The position numbers were made by a program, and so were the translations under genes. Positions 49,901 through 62,000 of a stretch of 64,000 bases of DNA are shown in pieces. Position 1 is the stretch's first letter; each line of letters begins with the position of its first letter. This stretch comes from Oasisia sp. SBJ-2009. Taxonomy: Eukaryota; Annelida; Polychaeta; Sabellida; Siboglinidae. The notes beneath the pieces are model-generated. The model had not been told where the DNA came from, did no database searches, and worked only from the letters and a program-made list of their open reading frames with translations. Location: positions 28,221,109-28,285,108 of the forward strand of contig OZ024867.1 in assembly GCA_964017155.1 (NCBI GenBank), given 5' to 3'.

Positions 49901-51103
49901 TGGACGAGTTGTGATTGCGCGTGTTGCTTGCAGGGTGTTGCGCCATCGACGTGTTGGACGAGTTGTGATTGCGCGTGTTGCTTGCAGGGTGTTGCGCCAT
50001 CGACGTGTTGGACGAGTTGTGATTGCGCGTGTTGCTTACAGGGTGTTGCGCCGTCGACGTGTTGGACGAGCTGACGCCGAATGTGCTGCTGGAGGGGAAC
50101 GACCTGATCATTGCCAAGAACATGCTGCACTTTGGCCTCCGTGAGTGGAGACATTTTCACAGCTGTGTTGCCAAAATCATCAACAATAATAATACATTAT
50201 TAATCAGATATATTGAACGTCTAACTGCAATACAGGTACAGCGTGTATTTGGGCAGGGGCGCAACCAGTGGGGTTTTTCATTGCGACAACACCTTTTCGC
50301 GCATGAGGTATCGGAACGATGGCGTGTGGCATACTCCACGTTAGAGTTACCTCTTGCGGGGTTGAACCTACTAAGTTATACAACCACCCAGGTGATTTTG
50401 TTAAAGTCTAAATTGACGAACATATATGGCATGCAAAATTTCAGCTCGATACGTAGGAAAACACTGACGATGTGGACCCACCAACAAATTAACATACCGA
50501 CAAACCGACAAACAGAGAAACACTGTTTCATAATACATAATATATAGATTTGCCAATGTCGATTAATCGTGTTTTCTGCTGTCGGTGATACTTTATATGT
50601 TTTCTACTATCAGTGATACTTTATATTTCCTAATCAGACCAGCCCAGACCACTCGTAGCTTGTTGAGTCGATGTCCGGCGGTCGGTCTGGGCTACAGCTG
50701 TATACCGTATACTGGGATATGGTTGAACCATATTTTGTACACGGTTTCGAAACCGATTTTGAAAAACCTGTATTCCATACGGCATGTTACATGGCCAACA
50801 GACACTATTAAGAGGTGTTTTGAATCTTCCATAACCATGTAAACTTTACCAAACTTGAACGAAAATACGACATTCAACGCATCCTGTCCTTTTTTTCCGT
50901 TCAAAAAGCTCACGTCCAGAAGAGCAGATGGCACAAGTCAATTAGTGGTGTCCCACCAAGCCACAGTGTGGCGCCACTGTTATAGTAGTTATAATATGTA
51001 GTCAACAGTTTCTAAGTCATGAGCTTCATCATGTCTTTCAGCAACACCACCAAGAAGAACGTCTGTTCGCGAATTTCGTCGTCATACAGACAATGCTTGG
51101 TGA
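43681..51103 (+). CDS. NIT-domain receptor guanylate cyclase-like gene, 3' part
   Basis: Exons: 43681-43965, 45485-45622, 46317-46633, 47562-~47796, 48654-48723, 50042-50140, 51042-51103. Order in the protein: second half of a NIT (nitrate/nitrite-sensing-like, four-helix) extracellular domain, one transmembrane helix (ISGIVFSVVIIVSVIVVS), a linker, and a reduced class III cyclase domain (SVVCFDVVDF; then RLAVHIG and NDLIIAKN matching the IHTG and NTASR regions of guanylate cyclases). NIT-type cyclases are known in invertebrates, e.g. annelids. The cyclase keeps one metal-binding Asp but lacks the usual NxxSR motif and stops soon after. The 5' half of the NIT domain and any start are missing or upstream. 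The junction 47796 to 48654 is unresolved. Confidence 0.65.
44010..44110 (+). mobile_element. Retroelement 3'-end-like fragment (aat)n
   Basis: (aat)n followed by gtttatttgaaaagcgccatat; a related sequence lies at 61070-61140. Probably the reverse complement of a SINE tail. Sequence from here to 44549 is AT-rich with no gene. Confidence 0.5.
44550..45311. mobile_element. MITE with TTAA target duplication (piggyBac- or Kolobok-like)
   Basis: TTAA at 44550-44553 and 45308-45311 flank a 754-bp element with perfect 14-bp inverted ends: agttgcattctgac on the left, gtcagaatgcaact on the right; ataatttccc/gggaaattgt continues the inversion inside. No transposase ORF. Confidence 0.88.
45485..45622 (+). 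CDS. NIT-cyclase exon b
   Basis: Acceptor tatccag, donor gtacgt, phase 0 to 0, 46 codons. Encodes VNYAFALTYSAKMTALRQKM and VVKVIDHYASAIE, continuing the NIT helices. Confidence 0.75.
45800..46300 (+). mobile_element. 5'-truncated CR1/L2-like LINE, RT C-terminus and 3' end
   Basis: Open frame to the stop near 46171 with MLERVQRRATKMIQKLRN, GLTTLETRRLRDHIEVFQIL and FSFSQRTVKEWNRL, the conserved C-terminal segment of many non-LTR reverse transcriptases. A 3' UTR shared with 10040-10205 follows and a taaatctggttaaatc tail ends ~15 bases before the next exon's acceptor. Confidence 0.92.
46317..46633 (+). CDS. NIT-cyclase exon c with transmembrane segment
   Basis: Acceptor ttgcagtag (the cag three bases earlier would place TAG in frame), donor gtacgc, phase 0 to 2. 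Encodes FGPLEGTYWYGNMTLLFDAL, a NIT ending, then the membrane helix and a cytoplasmic linker (YTQKLLIAR). Confidence 0.75.
47562..47796 (+). CDS. NIT-cyclase exon d (cyclase domain start)
   Basis: Acceptor gtcgtag, phase 2 matching exon c. Encodes HVSVVCFDVVDF, aligned with the VTIYFSDIVGF of guanylate cyclases (first Asp kept, Gly to Asp), NELVKLFKRKCED, and FDPTLMAVFG aligned with GDAYMAVGG. Its 3' end is a guess; the frame stays open to ~47862. Confidence 0.5.
48654..48723 (+). CDS. NIT-cyclase exon e
   Basis: Acceptor agttgcag, donor ttg|gtgagt, phase 0 to 1. Encodes AHYVHLADKKINARLAVHIG, where RLAVHIG aligns with the RIGIHTG of cyclases. Confidence 0.5.
48766..49440 (-). mobile_element. 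5'-truncated L2-like LINE with (GATAA)n tail, minus strand
   Basis: Minus-strand frame gives KASRIIGRDLPSLEILYQQR, LLGRATLISQDTSHPAHDLF and, past a frame change, RRFRSIKTRTNR and SFFPLAV, the classic C-terminal end of L2-type ORF2. The 3' tail is ataagataagataagat on the + strand at 48766-48782. Confidence 0.9.
49675..50066 (+). repeat. 54-bp minisatellite spanning a splice acceptor, 7 acceptors
   Basis: Unit ggtgttgcgccatcgacgtg then ttggacgagttgtgattgcg and cgtgttgcttgcag. AG acceptors end at 49722, 49776, 49825, 49879, 49933, 49987 and 50041. Each repeats the first ~30 bases of exon f. A TGA in the earlier units means only the last acceptor opens the exon. Confidence 0.93.
50042..50140 (+). 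CDS. NIT-cyclase exon f
   Basis: Acceptor gcttacag, donor ctcc|gtgagt, phase 1 to 1. Encodes CCAVDVLDELTPNVLLEGND and LIIAKNMLHFGL, aligned with the cyclase segment around FGDTVNTASRM but without its key Asn and Arg. Confidence 0.6.
50141..51041 (+). other. Intron, no recognised gene
   Basis: About 0.9 kb; some stretches (50170-50545) have the look of old mobile-element sequence but nothing classifiable. Confidence 0.4.
51042..51103 (+). CDS. NIT-cyclase last exon
   Basis: Acceptor atgtctttcag, phase 1; encodes TPPRRTSVREFRRHTDNAW then TGA at 51101. A poly(A) signal (AATAAA in gttaataaattc) follows about 45 bases after the stop, which supports this as the gene end. Confidence 0.55.
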
Positions 51104-51147
51104 CGGGAGCATTGTGGCTTGTCTTTGGCTGTCTACCCCACCTGGAC

Positions 51148-51160
51148 GTTAATAAATTCA
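51148..51160 (+). terminator. Poly(A) signal of NIT-cyclase gene
   Basis: taataaattcag shortly after the TGA at 51101-51103. Confidence 0.5.
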
Positions 51161-51725
51161 GTTAATGTGCTGATAAGCCTCTATTGTTGTAAGTATTTGT
51201 ATAGCCGTCGTACGGAGGAAGTACTTTAACTAGTTTAAGCTCATTTCGTTGTTGCTCATTTGTCAAGTCGCGTATCCTGTGGTATTATTTCGTGAACAAT
51301 AAAATTGAATGCAAAACGGTTGGTCGGGCTGTCGTCTGTGTCACACACGAAGCAGAAGTTGCGATGTAAAGCAAAGATTCCATCTATACGGATGTGGCAT
51401 GCGGATACGGCTACGATTTGCGGATGCGTCAAGCGTCATGCGTCTCGAGTGATTCCATACATTGCAGCATGCAGTGCGTTTAGCTCTAATTCTGACAGCG
51501 CCACGAGATGGGAGCACTGCATGATGTAGGATTCCCATATTTATTATTAGCTTATTTTTTACAACCAGCATTTCTAAGCGTCGTGTCCCAGGGACCAACG
51601 CGTTCATAGGCTTGCACAAACGTTGTAAAAAGGTACATGGAATAAATATTTTAAAAGGTACATGTACGTATGATAATAATTTTATTGTTAAAAAGATTAT
51701 ATTATAATAAGTACTTTATTAAGAT

Positions 51726-51786
<61 letters not shown>

Positions 51787-53080
51787 GATAAGCACGTAAA
51801 GAATTATGGTATATAATTATTATATCACTAAAAATAATAATACATAAATAATAATACATAAATAAGAATACATTAAAAAAAAAAAAAAATACTTGCTCGT
51901 AAAAGATGCTTCCGTCTAGACGACGCGATGCCGTTCATATTTCTGGTAAATAAAAATAATTTTACATTATACCTGCTTATGTTATACTCACAGAGTGCAA
52001 AAATTGGTAAATGATCACTAATATCATTCAACATGATACCACTAGTTAGGTTGAAGCGTAATTCATTTGTGAATATGTTATCTATTAATCATGGTAGGCT
52101 TATCAATTTAGCGGGTAAAGACCTAAAATATGCATTGTGTCTAGAAACTGTTTAGTATTATTATGGGTCTCATGTTTTGATAAATTTATGTTAAAGTCAC
52201 CATACAAAATATTGTTTTAACAGATTTAACATCACTTAAGTTAAGTTCTAAGTTTTCACAAAATAAGACAGAAGGTTGTTATGTTCTTTCATCTTTTTGT
52301 CGCAAATTAACACGAGGCAGACACATGTTGAGGCATATTTTGATAGCAAGTGTAAATCACGTGACTGTAGTGCGCCATAATCCGTGTTATTTATAATAAA
52401 AAACCGTCATATTTTATTGCATAGAACGACATTAAAAAAACTCATCATAGGAGAGTTAACGAACAGCCCGTGGCATTTATACCGAAAATGCTTGATCGTT
52501 TCGCTGGACATTGATTTGACATTTATTGCGCATGCGCAGAAACGTCAATCGGAACGTTTTTAACGACCGCAAAAATGTAAGCGCGACACCGCAGTTAGAT
52601 TAGGCATTAGCTAGTAACTGCGAATCAGAGCACAGCTTATATAAATGATTTATAATTCGCGCACGCCGCCCAGTTTGACTACGCTCTATCAGTAATTTAC
52701 ATTCCCATTCATAAGGTTGGAATCGGGAAAGCGTGGTACCAATGGCAATGGAAAGCCTATTGTTTGGTCTGTCGAATGTATATTGCGATTGTAAGAAATC
52801 CATGGCATAGGCCATAGCTGCTAGACACCAATATCCATTCCACTGTCATACAGCAGCATACAGTCCAGACAACAGTTTCATTCATAGCGTTTTTCTATTT
52901 GCCGTATAAATTCATCGAAATTAGCTATGTTGCATATATTGTATTGTATACATATATGTATTTTACTTGACCGCACACAGTGGTAATACTTACGATAACA
53001 ATATGCGCGCTACGTTTCGGACGCCGACCTTTGCCAGATAGATGACGTAAAATAATGATTGTTGTCATCCGTACCTCCTG
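51161..53080. other. Intergenic, no gene recognised
   Basis: (TA)n at 51737-51782 and a repeated aataatacataa stretch to 51890. A 71-codon minus-strand ORF at 52600-52815 has no recognisable family. Confidence 0.5.
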
Positions 53081-53621
53081 AACACGTGCGCTCGCGTCTA
53101 TGAATTATTTACTCACTGCCTGTGTATATATATATATATAATATAAGTGTGTGCAACTTCAGCGTCCCGCCGAGTCAAACGCCCACCTTTTAACACCAGA
53201 TCCGCTCTCTCGATTTACCAACACCGAGTATGAAGATCACATATGCATGTGCAATCAAATGTCTACACACCACCAACTTTTCGTAGCCGAAGGATCCACT
53301 GTTATTACCAAAAAGAAGCCTTTAGTGACGTGCTCACGAATGTGTGAGCCGTCTGGAGTTATTTTTCCGGAAGTGACCCGGCGACCTCGCGTGGGACACC
53401 TTGTGTGCGTTATGTTCGCCCCAAAAAATTCAAGTCGCGAGGAGACGCCAGTTCCAGATTAATTTTCACTGAGTGATGATGTGATGAATGATAAGTGGCT
53501 GTACTTGTAGTAATTTTGTATTAGTGTTCACGTTATTGTATTTCGAGTGTATCAAGAAGAATATTTACAAAGGAAAAAAACAACTTCGTGCGATGAGGAC
53601 CCTACAAGAGATTACGTTTTG
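53081..53621 (+). repeat. Left terminal inverted repeat (541 bp)
   Basis: Matches 62767-63326 in reverse complement. It holds a short AT tract, a ~100-codon frame (see rejected list), and at its inner end the transposase first exon (ATG at 53593) and the first G of its donor; the promoter of the transposase must therefore lie in the TIR. Confidence 0.93.
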
Positions 53622-56600
53622 GTGAGTGAATGAACATGTCATTAAATACTATTACTAACATTGTTACAACACGGTTAAAAAGTGTTTGCTGGTAATGTAA
53701 CAGATAAAACTGCAAATATTGTTAACGTCACACAAAAATCCAATACAAATGCATAATCTGACGAATATATTGGATGCTACAATGCATAGACCCACCCCCT
53801 GTGTCAATGATAATGATTGAACTACTACATGAGATGTCTATGATAGTCACTAAAATCGAATAGCCAGTTGACCCGTTGCCGTTGGTTACACTAGACGTCT
53901 ACAGGTTGCAGTTAATAGTGTGTTTGAAAAAAGAAGAAATAAAACACATGGAAAATATGTTTACAAATGTTTTTTTTGCAGGATATTGAAAAATTACATG
54001 GAGGGGGATGGGAAAATAAAAACAGATGACGTAAAGAAGCATTACATGAATTCATTTGCTGAAGAAGAAACGCACATAATGGTAAGTGTATGACATATAA
54101 ATTGGCGCAGCCGTATGTGAGTGTATGTGACTGGACTGTTACTATATGTTTGGTAAGACCAAATAAACAATAGGAAAGAACGCCAGATGTAATGTAACAT
54201 GTTTTTTTAATGACACGTGTATTTCATTTCAGTTCTTTAAGAAGGTGCTCAGACGTCTTTTCCCTCAAGTGAACGTGACACGTGAGCAACATACGATATA
54301 TGGAAACGATGGCAATCAAAAGACTAGTACATGTAAGTTCATTTCTATAACATATGTTTAACTGTACAATTGTAAAATAACACATGAAACATGTTTTGTT
54401 TGCATGTAAGCCTTTACATTACTAATGCACACAAATAAGTGACATTTACAATATGTTACAACCACGGTGGAAAATGTTAATCAGTTGTTTACATATACAT
54501 GACCAAATTAATATGCTACAAAACAGTTCATGTTTTTGCATGGTTTGTCATGACGTGGTAATTTAACAACATCAGTGATTCATCTTAGAAGACCAATCGA
54601 TGAGGTTTTACTACAGTTATATAATAGTGTAAGTGACACTAACAAAGGCAATGCAAATATCAGCCGTCACCCATCCAACAGATCAATGGAACACAAGTCA
54701 TAGTAGGCATAAAAACACACAAATTAAAAGTAATGATTACACACTGCAGGAACATGCGCAGCTACAACAAAAAACACAATTTCAAAGCAGTGTCAACATT
54801 TATGACTACACAACATTATTGTATTAAATGTAACTTAAGTACCACTATATGTACAAAACGTGCACACATAACCTACACAAATTAATACCGTAATATTTTC
54901 TTTTCTTTTCCAGGGATATACACTGGCTTAGTTAAGCGCCAACCACCGCCCACTGCAGAAGATTTCGGAGAGGCCCTAGCGCGCAATGGTTGGGCACCTA
55001 TCGCCAATCACATGTACTGCAAAGTTCTGTCTCATTTGAACAACACACCGTGTACTTTAACCATAGATGGCGACATGTATGAAATACATATTCGGGATGA
55101 CACTGTTCCGTTAGACCAATGGGGATTCCCTGATGCCATCACTACACAAGTCGTGTATGTACTGTCAACGTTTCTTAGCGTTGTTCAACTGTGTTACGGT
55201 GTGCCGATTGGCCGTGACGTAATCACCGCAAGCAAATCGACAAACATACATGTGCACAATGGTTTGCAGTACATTCAGCACATTCTCTGTCCTGTTATTA
55301 TGCCGTTTCTGAACAAGGAAACATCATGCCAGGTCTGCAGAAGAATACGTGACCAGCGCATTTCAGTGGCACCCAAAGCGCTAACAACACCAGAGGTGAG
55401 TGGTATAATTCATTCATCATTTGTATATTACATGTTCAATAACATACATTTCATGACATTTTATTTACACAACATATCTTCCAGTATCGGTTCATAGTAA
55501 TGTCACTTTATCGTGCGATAACATCTTACTATGAGTGTCACCACAAATACTACACACGATTTACAGTTCATGTTTACACATACGCTACCGGTGAATCAGT
55601 ATTGTACTCTTATGTGCGTAGAGTACCGTCGACATTAAAGAGCTGCTACAACGGCAAGCCCCCAACCTCGGCGATGAGTGCATTGACGTCATAACATCAA
55701 TGGTGAACAACAGCACCGTCTCGCCACAGGGACGACGATGGGAACGATCTGTTCTCCAGTTCGCTCTCGGTCTGTGGAATCGCTCTCCTGCTGCTTACGA
55801 AGATGCGACGAATACAGGCGCACTACTACTTCCATCAGTCAGGCTGCTACAGTACTATAAGAATTCGGTCGATCAACAACCAGGTGAGTGCACTACACAA
55901 TGAATTGTTTGTTCAACAAACAGTACACACATTCAGTCTCGTCGAACCTCATTGCGTACAACGTCATCGATTCTTGTTGTCTGTACTGTGACATAGGTGC
56001 GCACGTGTCTGAAACAGTGAAACACACAGTATTCACTAGTCATGATTCCCTGCATAACAGCCGCTCCATTAAACATAAATGTGTTTGCAGGTTTCATGCA
56101 CGATGTCTTCAGTTGGATGACAGCAACTGCAAATGAAAAGAAAGTACCAGAATCTGGCAGGCAAGGAGGGATTATATTTGACGAGATGTCGATTCAGCGT
56201 GATTTTCAGCTGGATTCACGTGCAGGTGAAACGAGGTTGTGCGGATCTGTGAACATGGGAAAAGAAGGCAACGCTCTGGACAGGTGTCGTGGTGTGGATG
56301 AGAAAAGTGGCAAAGTGAACAACACCACATTAGCATCCAATGTTTTGCAAATGGAATTTTTAGGATTTTCTGGATTTGTATTTCCATTTGCACACTTCGC
56401 CACCGTCGGTGTTCAAGCACACCATCTGGTGTGCTTGTTCTGGAAGGCCATTGGTCACCTGTATGATTATGGTTTTAATGTTCACTTTTGCTTGTTCGAT
56501 GGGGCCAGCGCCAACCGGTCATTCCTAAAGCTGTTGTTTCATCCATTGAAACCCCTTGACACCAACATGACAATTGACAACTTACATGTTATGGGTGAAA

Positions 56601-57442
56601 CAGTAGTTTTAGGAATGGACGTTAAGCATGTTATAAAACGTATACGTAATAACATTTTCAACAGCGGCGTTACGTCGCTCTGCACACGACATCTTCACTG
56701 GAGGGGATTTCCCATCATCTGGGACCACTGGCGCTGTGCATTTAACTGGGACATAACATGCAATCCAGAGATGACCCGACTCCACCATAAATTATCAAAA
56801 GAGCACATCTTCCTTAACAAAATGAGAAATCACCTAGCAGAGGAATGTTTGAACAGCGCCATGTGGTCCCTGATGAAGAGCTATGCCGACACTTTAAGTG
56901 AAGGGCAAAGGAAGAGTTTAACAGGTACTTTAAAATTTCTTTCCATCACTAGTGATTTGATTTCTTTCGTCAATAACGATTATCCTCTCGTTCATTTAGC
57001 TGACAGCAGATTTTCTACCCTTGAGTTAACAATGTCATTTTTTTCTGACTGGGAAACAGAGGTCGTAAAAAATTCAGTTCTTGACAACGCCACCAAAAAA
57101 AGTTACCTTATGTCCCAAGAAACAAGGGAAGATGTCATGTTTGCATGTACAAGTTTACGAGAAATTTTTAAAAAGCGCGTTACATCTGGCAACTCTGTTA
57201 TGCCATCACGAATTAATACAGACATAGTGGAGAATTTTTTTTCGCAACAGAGATCGCAGAAACATGGTTCCAATACGAATCCGACCTATCTACAATATTC
57301 GAAAGGCGTGAATTCTGTGCTGCTTGGTAGAAGCAGTAAGAGGAGATCAAAGAAGTCGAATCCTGGCTTAAAAGGAGCTGTCCCTTATAATTTTTCTTGC
57401 AACGAACCTTTGCGTAAACGGTCCAAACGATCTGAGGTTTAA
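53593..57442 (+). CDS. P-element/THAP9-type transposase, 774 aa, 6 exons
   Basis: Exons 53593-53621, 53982-54081, 54233-54332, 54914-55395, 55622-55883, 56091-57442; all GT-AG, 2,325 nt, frame intact. DDE transposase that would cut and join element ends in the nucleus. Seen: N-terminal FFKKVLRRLFPQVNVTREQ helix region (no THAP Cys/His finger recognised; CQVC at ~305), the P-type block SVLQFALGLWNRSPAAYEDA, the RNase H-like core with IIFDEMS (Asp ~355) and CLFDGASANRSF (Asp ~461), VKHVIKRIRNNI before the insertion region, and the C-terminal TDIVENFFSQQRSQKHGSN. These match the P/THAP9 family. AATAAA at 57541-57546, ~100 bases after the stop. Converges on the helicase gene (stops 127 bases apart). 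Confidence 0.9.
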
Positions 57443-57540
57443 CTGCTTGAAATTTTACAAACACGCAGATTTTCAAAATTTATAAGTGGTTTCGCTAAAC
57501 TTGGCGATTTGTTCTTACATAAATTGTTACCATCGTACAT

Positions 57541-57546
57541 AATAAA
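57541..57546 (+). terminator. Poly(A) signal of transposase gene
   Basis: AATAAA ~100 bases after the transposase stop at 57440-57442, just outside the last exon of the opposing gene. Confidence 0.65.
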
Positions 57547-57568
57547 TATGTTAACGTACATGTCAATG

Positions 57569-58890
57569 TTAATCGCTGAGAAAACACTTCGGACACTTGA
57601 ACGGTAGTTCCTCCTTGTCAGCATGCTCCTTCAACATGTCAGCGCTCAGGTTGCTGCACGACTGATGCAGCCAGCGTTGACATGTGTCGCACTGTATCCA
57701 ATTTTGAGCTGAAAAAAACATTCAGACAATTACTAATACAATGACATATGTTTTGTTACAGTGGTCGATCAAATTAGATTACAACATTCAGGTGTTGGTT
57801 CAAGTGTGACATAGCGATGCAAGTTGTGTACCGCTTTATCTACATTTTCACAAGGTCATAACAAATGCAACTGTAACATAAATTCGTAAATTTTAAGTAG
57901 GGTATTTTCATTTCATTCACAAATTGATTTATTAATATGCCAGTCATTCAAATAATTACCTCACGTGATATCATACGATGGTCTACATGTAATGCTTACA
58001 TAATTTGTAGCGGCCTCCACACATGTTGCACAGGTTGTTACTTCTTTTGGTCTTCTTGGCCGGGGGCTCAATCCGTGATGTGGATGCCTTTTGAATCTCA
58101 ACTCTATGGGTCGCCGTTTTTTTCCTTCTCAGCTGATGTACTAAAGCTTTTCGATACTGATTGCTGCTGACTGCGAGGAACCTAGTGACACAATCTGAAA
58201 ATAAGATGTTTATCAGATCGGTGTCATCAACATCTCGCATGCATTTAAAAAATGCTTCCCTAACTACACCATTCGCTAAGACTTGCTGTCTTACAACATT
58301 GATAACATCACTTCCGTGCTTCGCGAAAGCTTCCAAGTCTTGAATACGGCGGACAGCGTCGTGGAGAGTTATAAAAAAGTGTTGCGCCTCGTCGCTGATG
58401 TTCAGTAGCGACCTGTTGATGTTCTGCTTGCTACTTGTTACATCCAGTGACGACGGCATTGTTGTTGTTGCTTTCAGCTGTCCCTCACCTGTTATGAGGT
58501 TTCGTAGTGCATGCAGCTTCGCTTTTTCATGTGTGTAGGCAGTAGAGTTTGTGTACATGACTCGACGCAGGCGGGTAACTGTGGAGTACTGCATTTTAGC
58601 TATGCACCTACCACCGAGGTACCTCAATTGCCCAAGTCCTTGGTCTGTCATGATGTTAGTTGGTGACGCTGCTGCAGATGTTGATGCGTGCGTAGTGTAT
58701 TGTTCGGAAGTACCGTTGGAGACGACGTGGCCCCGTACTTCTTCAAATACGTAGACTCCTGCTCTGTACTGTGACGTCGTGATGGTCTTTCCACACAGAT
58801 TTCTGATATGTGTGTCAGCACAAGTCTTAACAGATAGAAATGTCACATGTATAATGAATGTTACATACAGACACCCACACCCACATCAAC

Positions 58891-58957
<67 letters not shown>

Positions 58958-58963
58958 GAATAC

Positions 58964-59014
<51 letters not shown>

Positions 59015-62000
59015 GATGATGAAGATGATGAAGATGATGAAGATGATGAAGAAGATGATGATGATGATGATGATGATGAAGTGTAATGATTGCATACATT
59101 TTTCGACAACCTTACATATGTCATCGGTGCGTAGTTACACAAAAACATTGCATAAATATATCCTGTTATGTAAACACGGTTCGATATATAGTGTGTAATA
59201 AAATATATGATTACCTTGAAGAAGTCATTGCAGGATCTCATGAAGTCAGTTCTGTGTTTTGTTTCGATTTTGGGCTTGGATGTGAGAGAATTGAACAGCT
59301 GCTTGAAATGCGTGAAGATGATGTCAGTGTAAGTTAGTAGTTTGTTTTTGTCGAGTTGTTGAAATGCTGCCAGGCGTTGTTTTTGTATGTATGTAAAAGT
59401 TGGCATTGTTGTGTTAATTGTGTGTAGAATGTGTCGTAGTGTTTCCAAATGAGCAGGTGAAACGTCATCTGCAACCAAATAACAGGATAAGTAACATTAC
59501 AGTCATAACAAATGTGTCATTCACCTACATATTCATAAATAAGTACAACAACAGTGTTACCATGTTACGTAAATTACCGTCATCTATGCTTTCTGTTTCT
59601 GACATCTCGCTGCCAGACTCCGCATTTGTCATTGACAGTGACGTCACACCTGCAGCGTCCTTGTCATTTTCGTATGTGACGTCATGAAGTTCCTCACTTT
59701 GCCCTTTCTCAACTGTCCGAATAAAAAAAACCGCTAAACAAATATTCCTCACCACAATGCTGTATGCATATCTTTATATTAATAACATGCATGTACACCT
59801 GTTATGTGTATGGAGGCACATGTATGTATGTGTGTATGTATGTATGTATGTATGTATGTATGTATGTATGTATATGTGTGTGTGTGTGGGGGGGGGGGGG
59901 CAAATATCTTATCAGCATGCACAACCGTGCGTCTCAGTGTCAGGCCTGAATGATAGATAGCCACGTATTACGAAATGTTAATTTAATTATTTATTTCTAT
60001 ACAACGTCATTCCAATTGAATACAAACGTCATTATGAAGTAGGTGATTTCGTAATGCCTTCATAAATACACAAAATTAAAGTATCAATATGTGAATGCAC
60101 GTGTGAAAAAATCATACATATGAAAATGCACATCACCAAGACAAACATATGTATACATGTCACATAATGAACTAGGTGTTGAGATTACTCAGAAATAACT
60201 TAATTAGACAGTTAGTAACTTGTATACTTGCCTTGGCATTTGTGGATAGTCATTGCGAACGCAAGCCGTAGCGGAAGTTGATAACGAATGGCTACTTGTT
60301 TGCGACTAGTCGGTGAATATACCACAAATGCCGTCTTCCTTAGGGTTCCTAGCATCCCATCGTTGGTCGTGATGGTAACATGTTCTGCGAACGCTTCCGT
60401 CACTCTCGCTTGTGTGCCGTTCACCAATCGGTGAGACACGTTGCACGTAATAATCACTGGAGCGTTCGATTTCAGATATAATTTGGCAGGGGTTAGTATA
60501 CGCCGTAGGGAAGACACATCACCTGCGGCAATAAACGAAGTAACCATTTCACTATCAACCAAGTAAAACACGTACACCTGGGTCTAAATGTAACGAACAC
60601 AGTGTTGGTGGATGTTCCGTTTCTCTACGAAATCTCAAACTCGTGCATATTAAAAGAATTTTTTTTACGGACAGGGTCTACAATGAGGTAAATTGGTCAT
60701 GATCCATCCACGGCGTAGATGTGAGTGTCACACGACACTATACGTTTAGTTCACAAAGTGTGTACGAAGACAATAATATAAGCAACTGCTGTACATACGA
60801 CAAAGAAGTGATGACATACCGGTATCTGTTGACTGATACATGTGCAGCTGTTCTTTCATTGCCACTAAGCAGTCACGGTTGTGTATGTCAACCTCCAAAT
60901 TTGTTGCGTACAAATGCACGGCCCCATCGGATGGTATGGGCCGCGCTAATCCTGACATTGTTATTTCTGTGTCATGGCTGACCTTTTTTACAAACACAAG
61001 GAATAAGCTATAGTAAAACTACAATTGGAAGTATAAATGTATATATATATATTAAGGGTGCAGCCATTAATAATAATAATAATTTATTTCTTATATAGCG
61101 CCCCATCCAAATAATTGTTTTGGGCGATTTACAATGATTGTTGTTAAAAAAAATCAGTGAAACAAAATGTAATACAATAGTATGAATTGTTAATGAAAGA
61201 ATGTCCGCTGTTTCATAATAAAATTAAACGAATGCTATTATGGAGAAGCACTCCAGCGTTATACAAACGTAAGACAGAGCACTCACATTACCGGTGGCTA
61301 CTTCGCCTATCGAACGGATGAATAGTTCGCATTTCTGTCTCTTGACGTTCTTCAAATTTATATGATGCATAGTCGTAAAAAAGGGTGAACAGAACAGAAA
61401 TTCTCCTGAATCGCCATGTCCCATATCGGGAACTGGTGGCAGTTGGTAGAAGTCACCTGATAGGATGACTTGCATCCCACCAAACGCAGCACTGCTTTTA
61501 CGAATGGTTCTGCATATTTCTTCGATACTATTGAAAGTATTGAGACTTATCTGTGCACAAAACATTATAATTATAAATTTACAAACATTAATTTAATAGG
61601 CAACATTACGGAGATAGGTTGTTATGCGCCAATGAAATTAAACTGGAGTGAGCACAGAATTCAGACATGCTTGTTTTGTTGACGATAGAGCTTTATAGAC
61701 TATTTCACAAATCTGTTGCAATGGTTTCAACAATTAAAGTGAAATATATCGGCGAACATGGTATACATATTCACATACCATGGATATCTCATCGATGACA
61801 AGAACGTCAGTACAGCAAATCCTCGTCCGGACGTCGCTGTACGCCTCGTCGTTTCTAATTAACTGGTGCAACTCCTTTACAGTGAACCGGCCATCCTGAT
61901 GATCGATTGATACGTTTTAATATTGCATTGTTTATATAACATCATGTCACATAACCTATAGCTTCCTAGTGTAAATGTATGAATCCGTGTGCACGTGATT

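Noticed and set aside
52600..52815. 71-codon minus-strand ORF
   Set aside because: No homology recognised, no splice context, no support beyond absence of stops.
53151..53462. 103-codon ORF in the left TIR, with a 113-codon counterpart at 62915-63256
   Set aside because: No ATG near its start, no recognised family, and the two copies are conserved because TIRs are; the 20-bp indel changes the C-terminus. Coding not supported, though not excluded.
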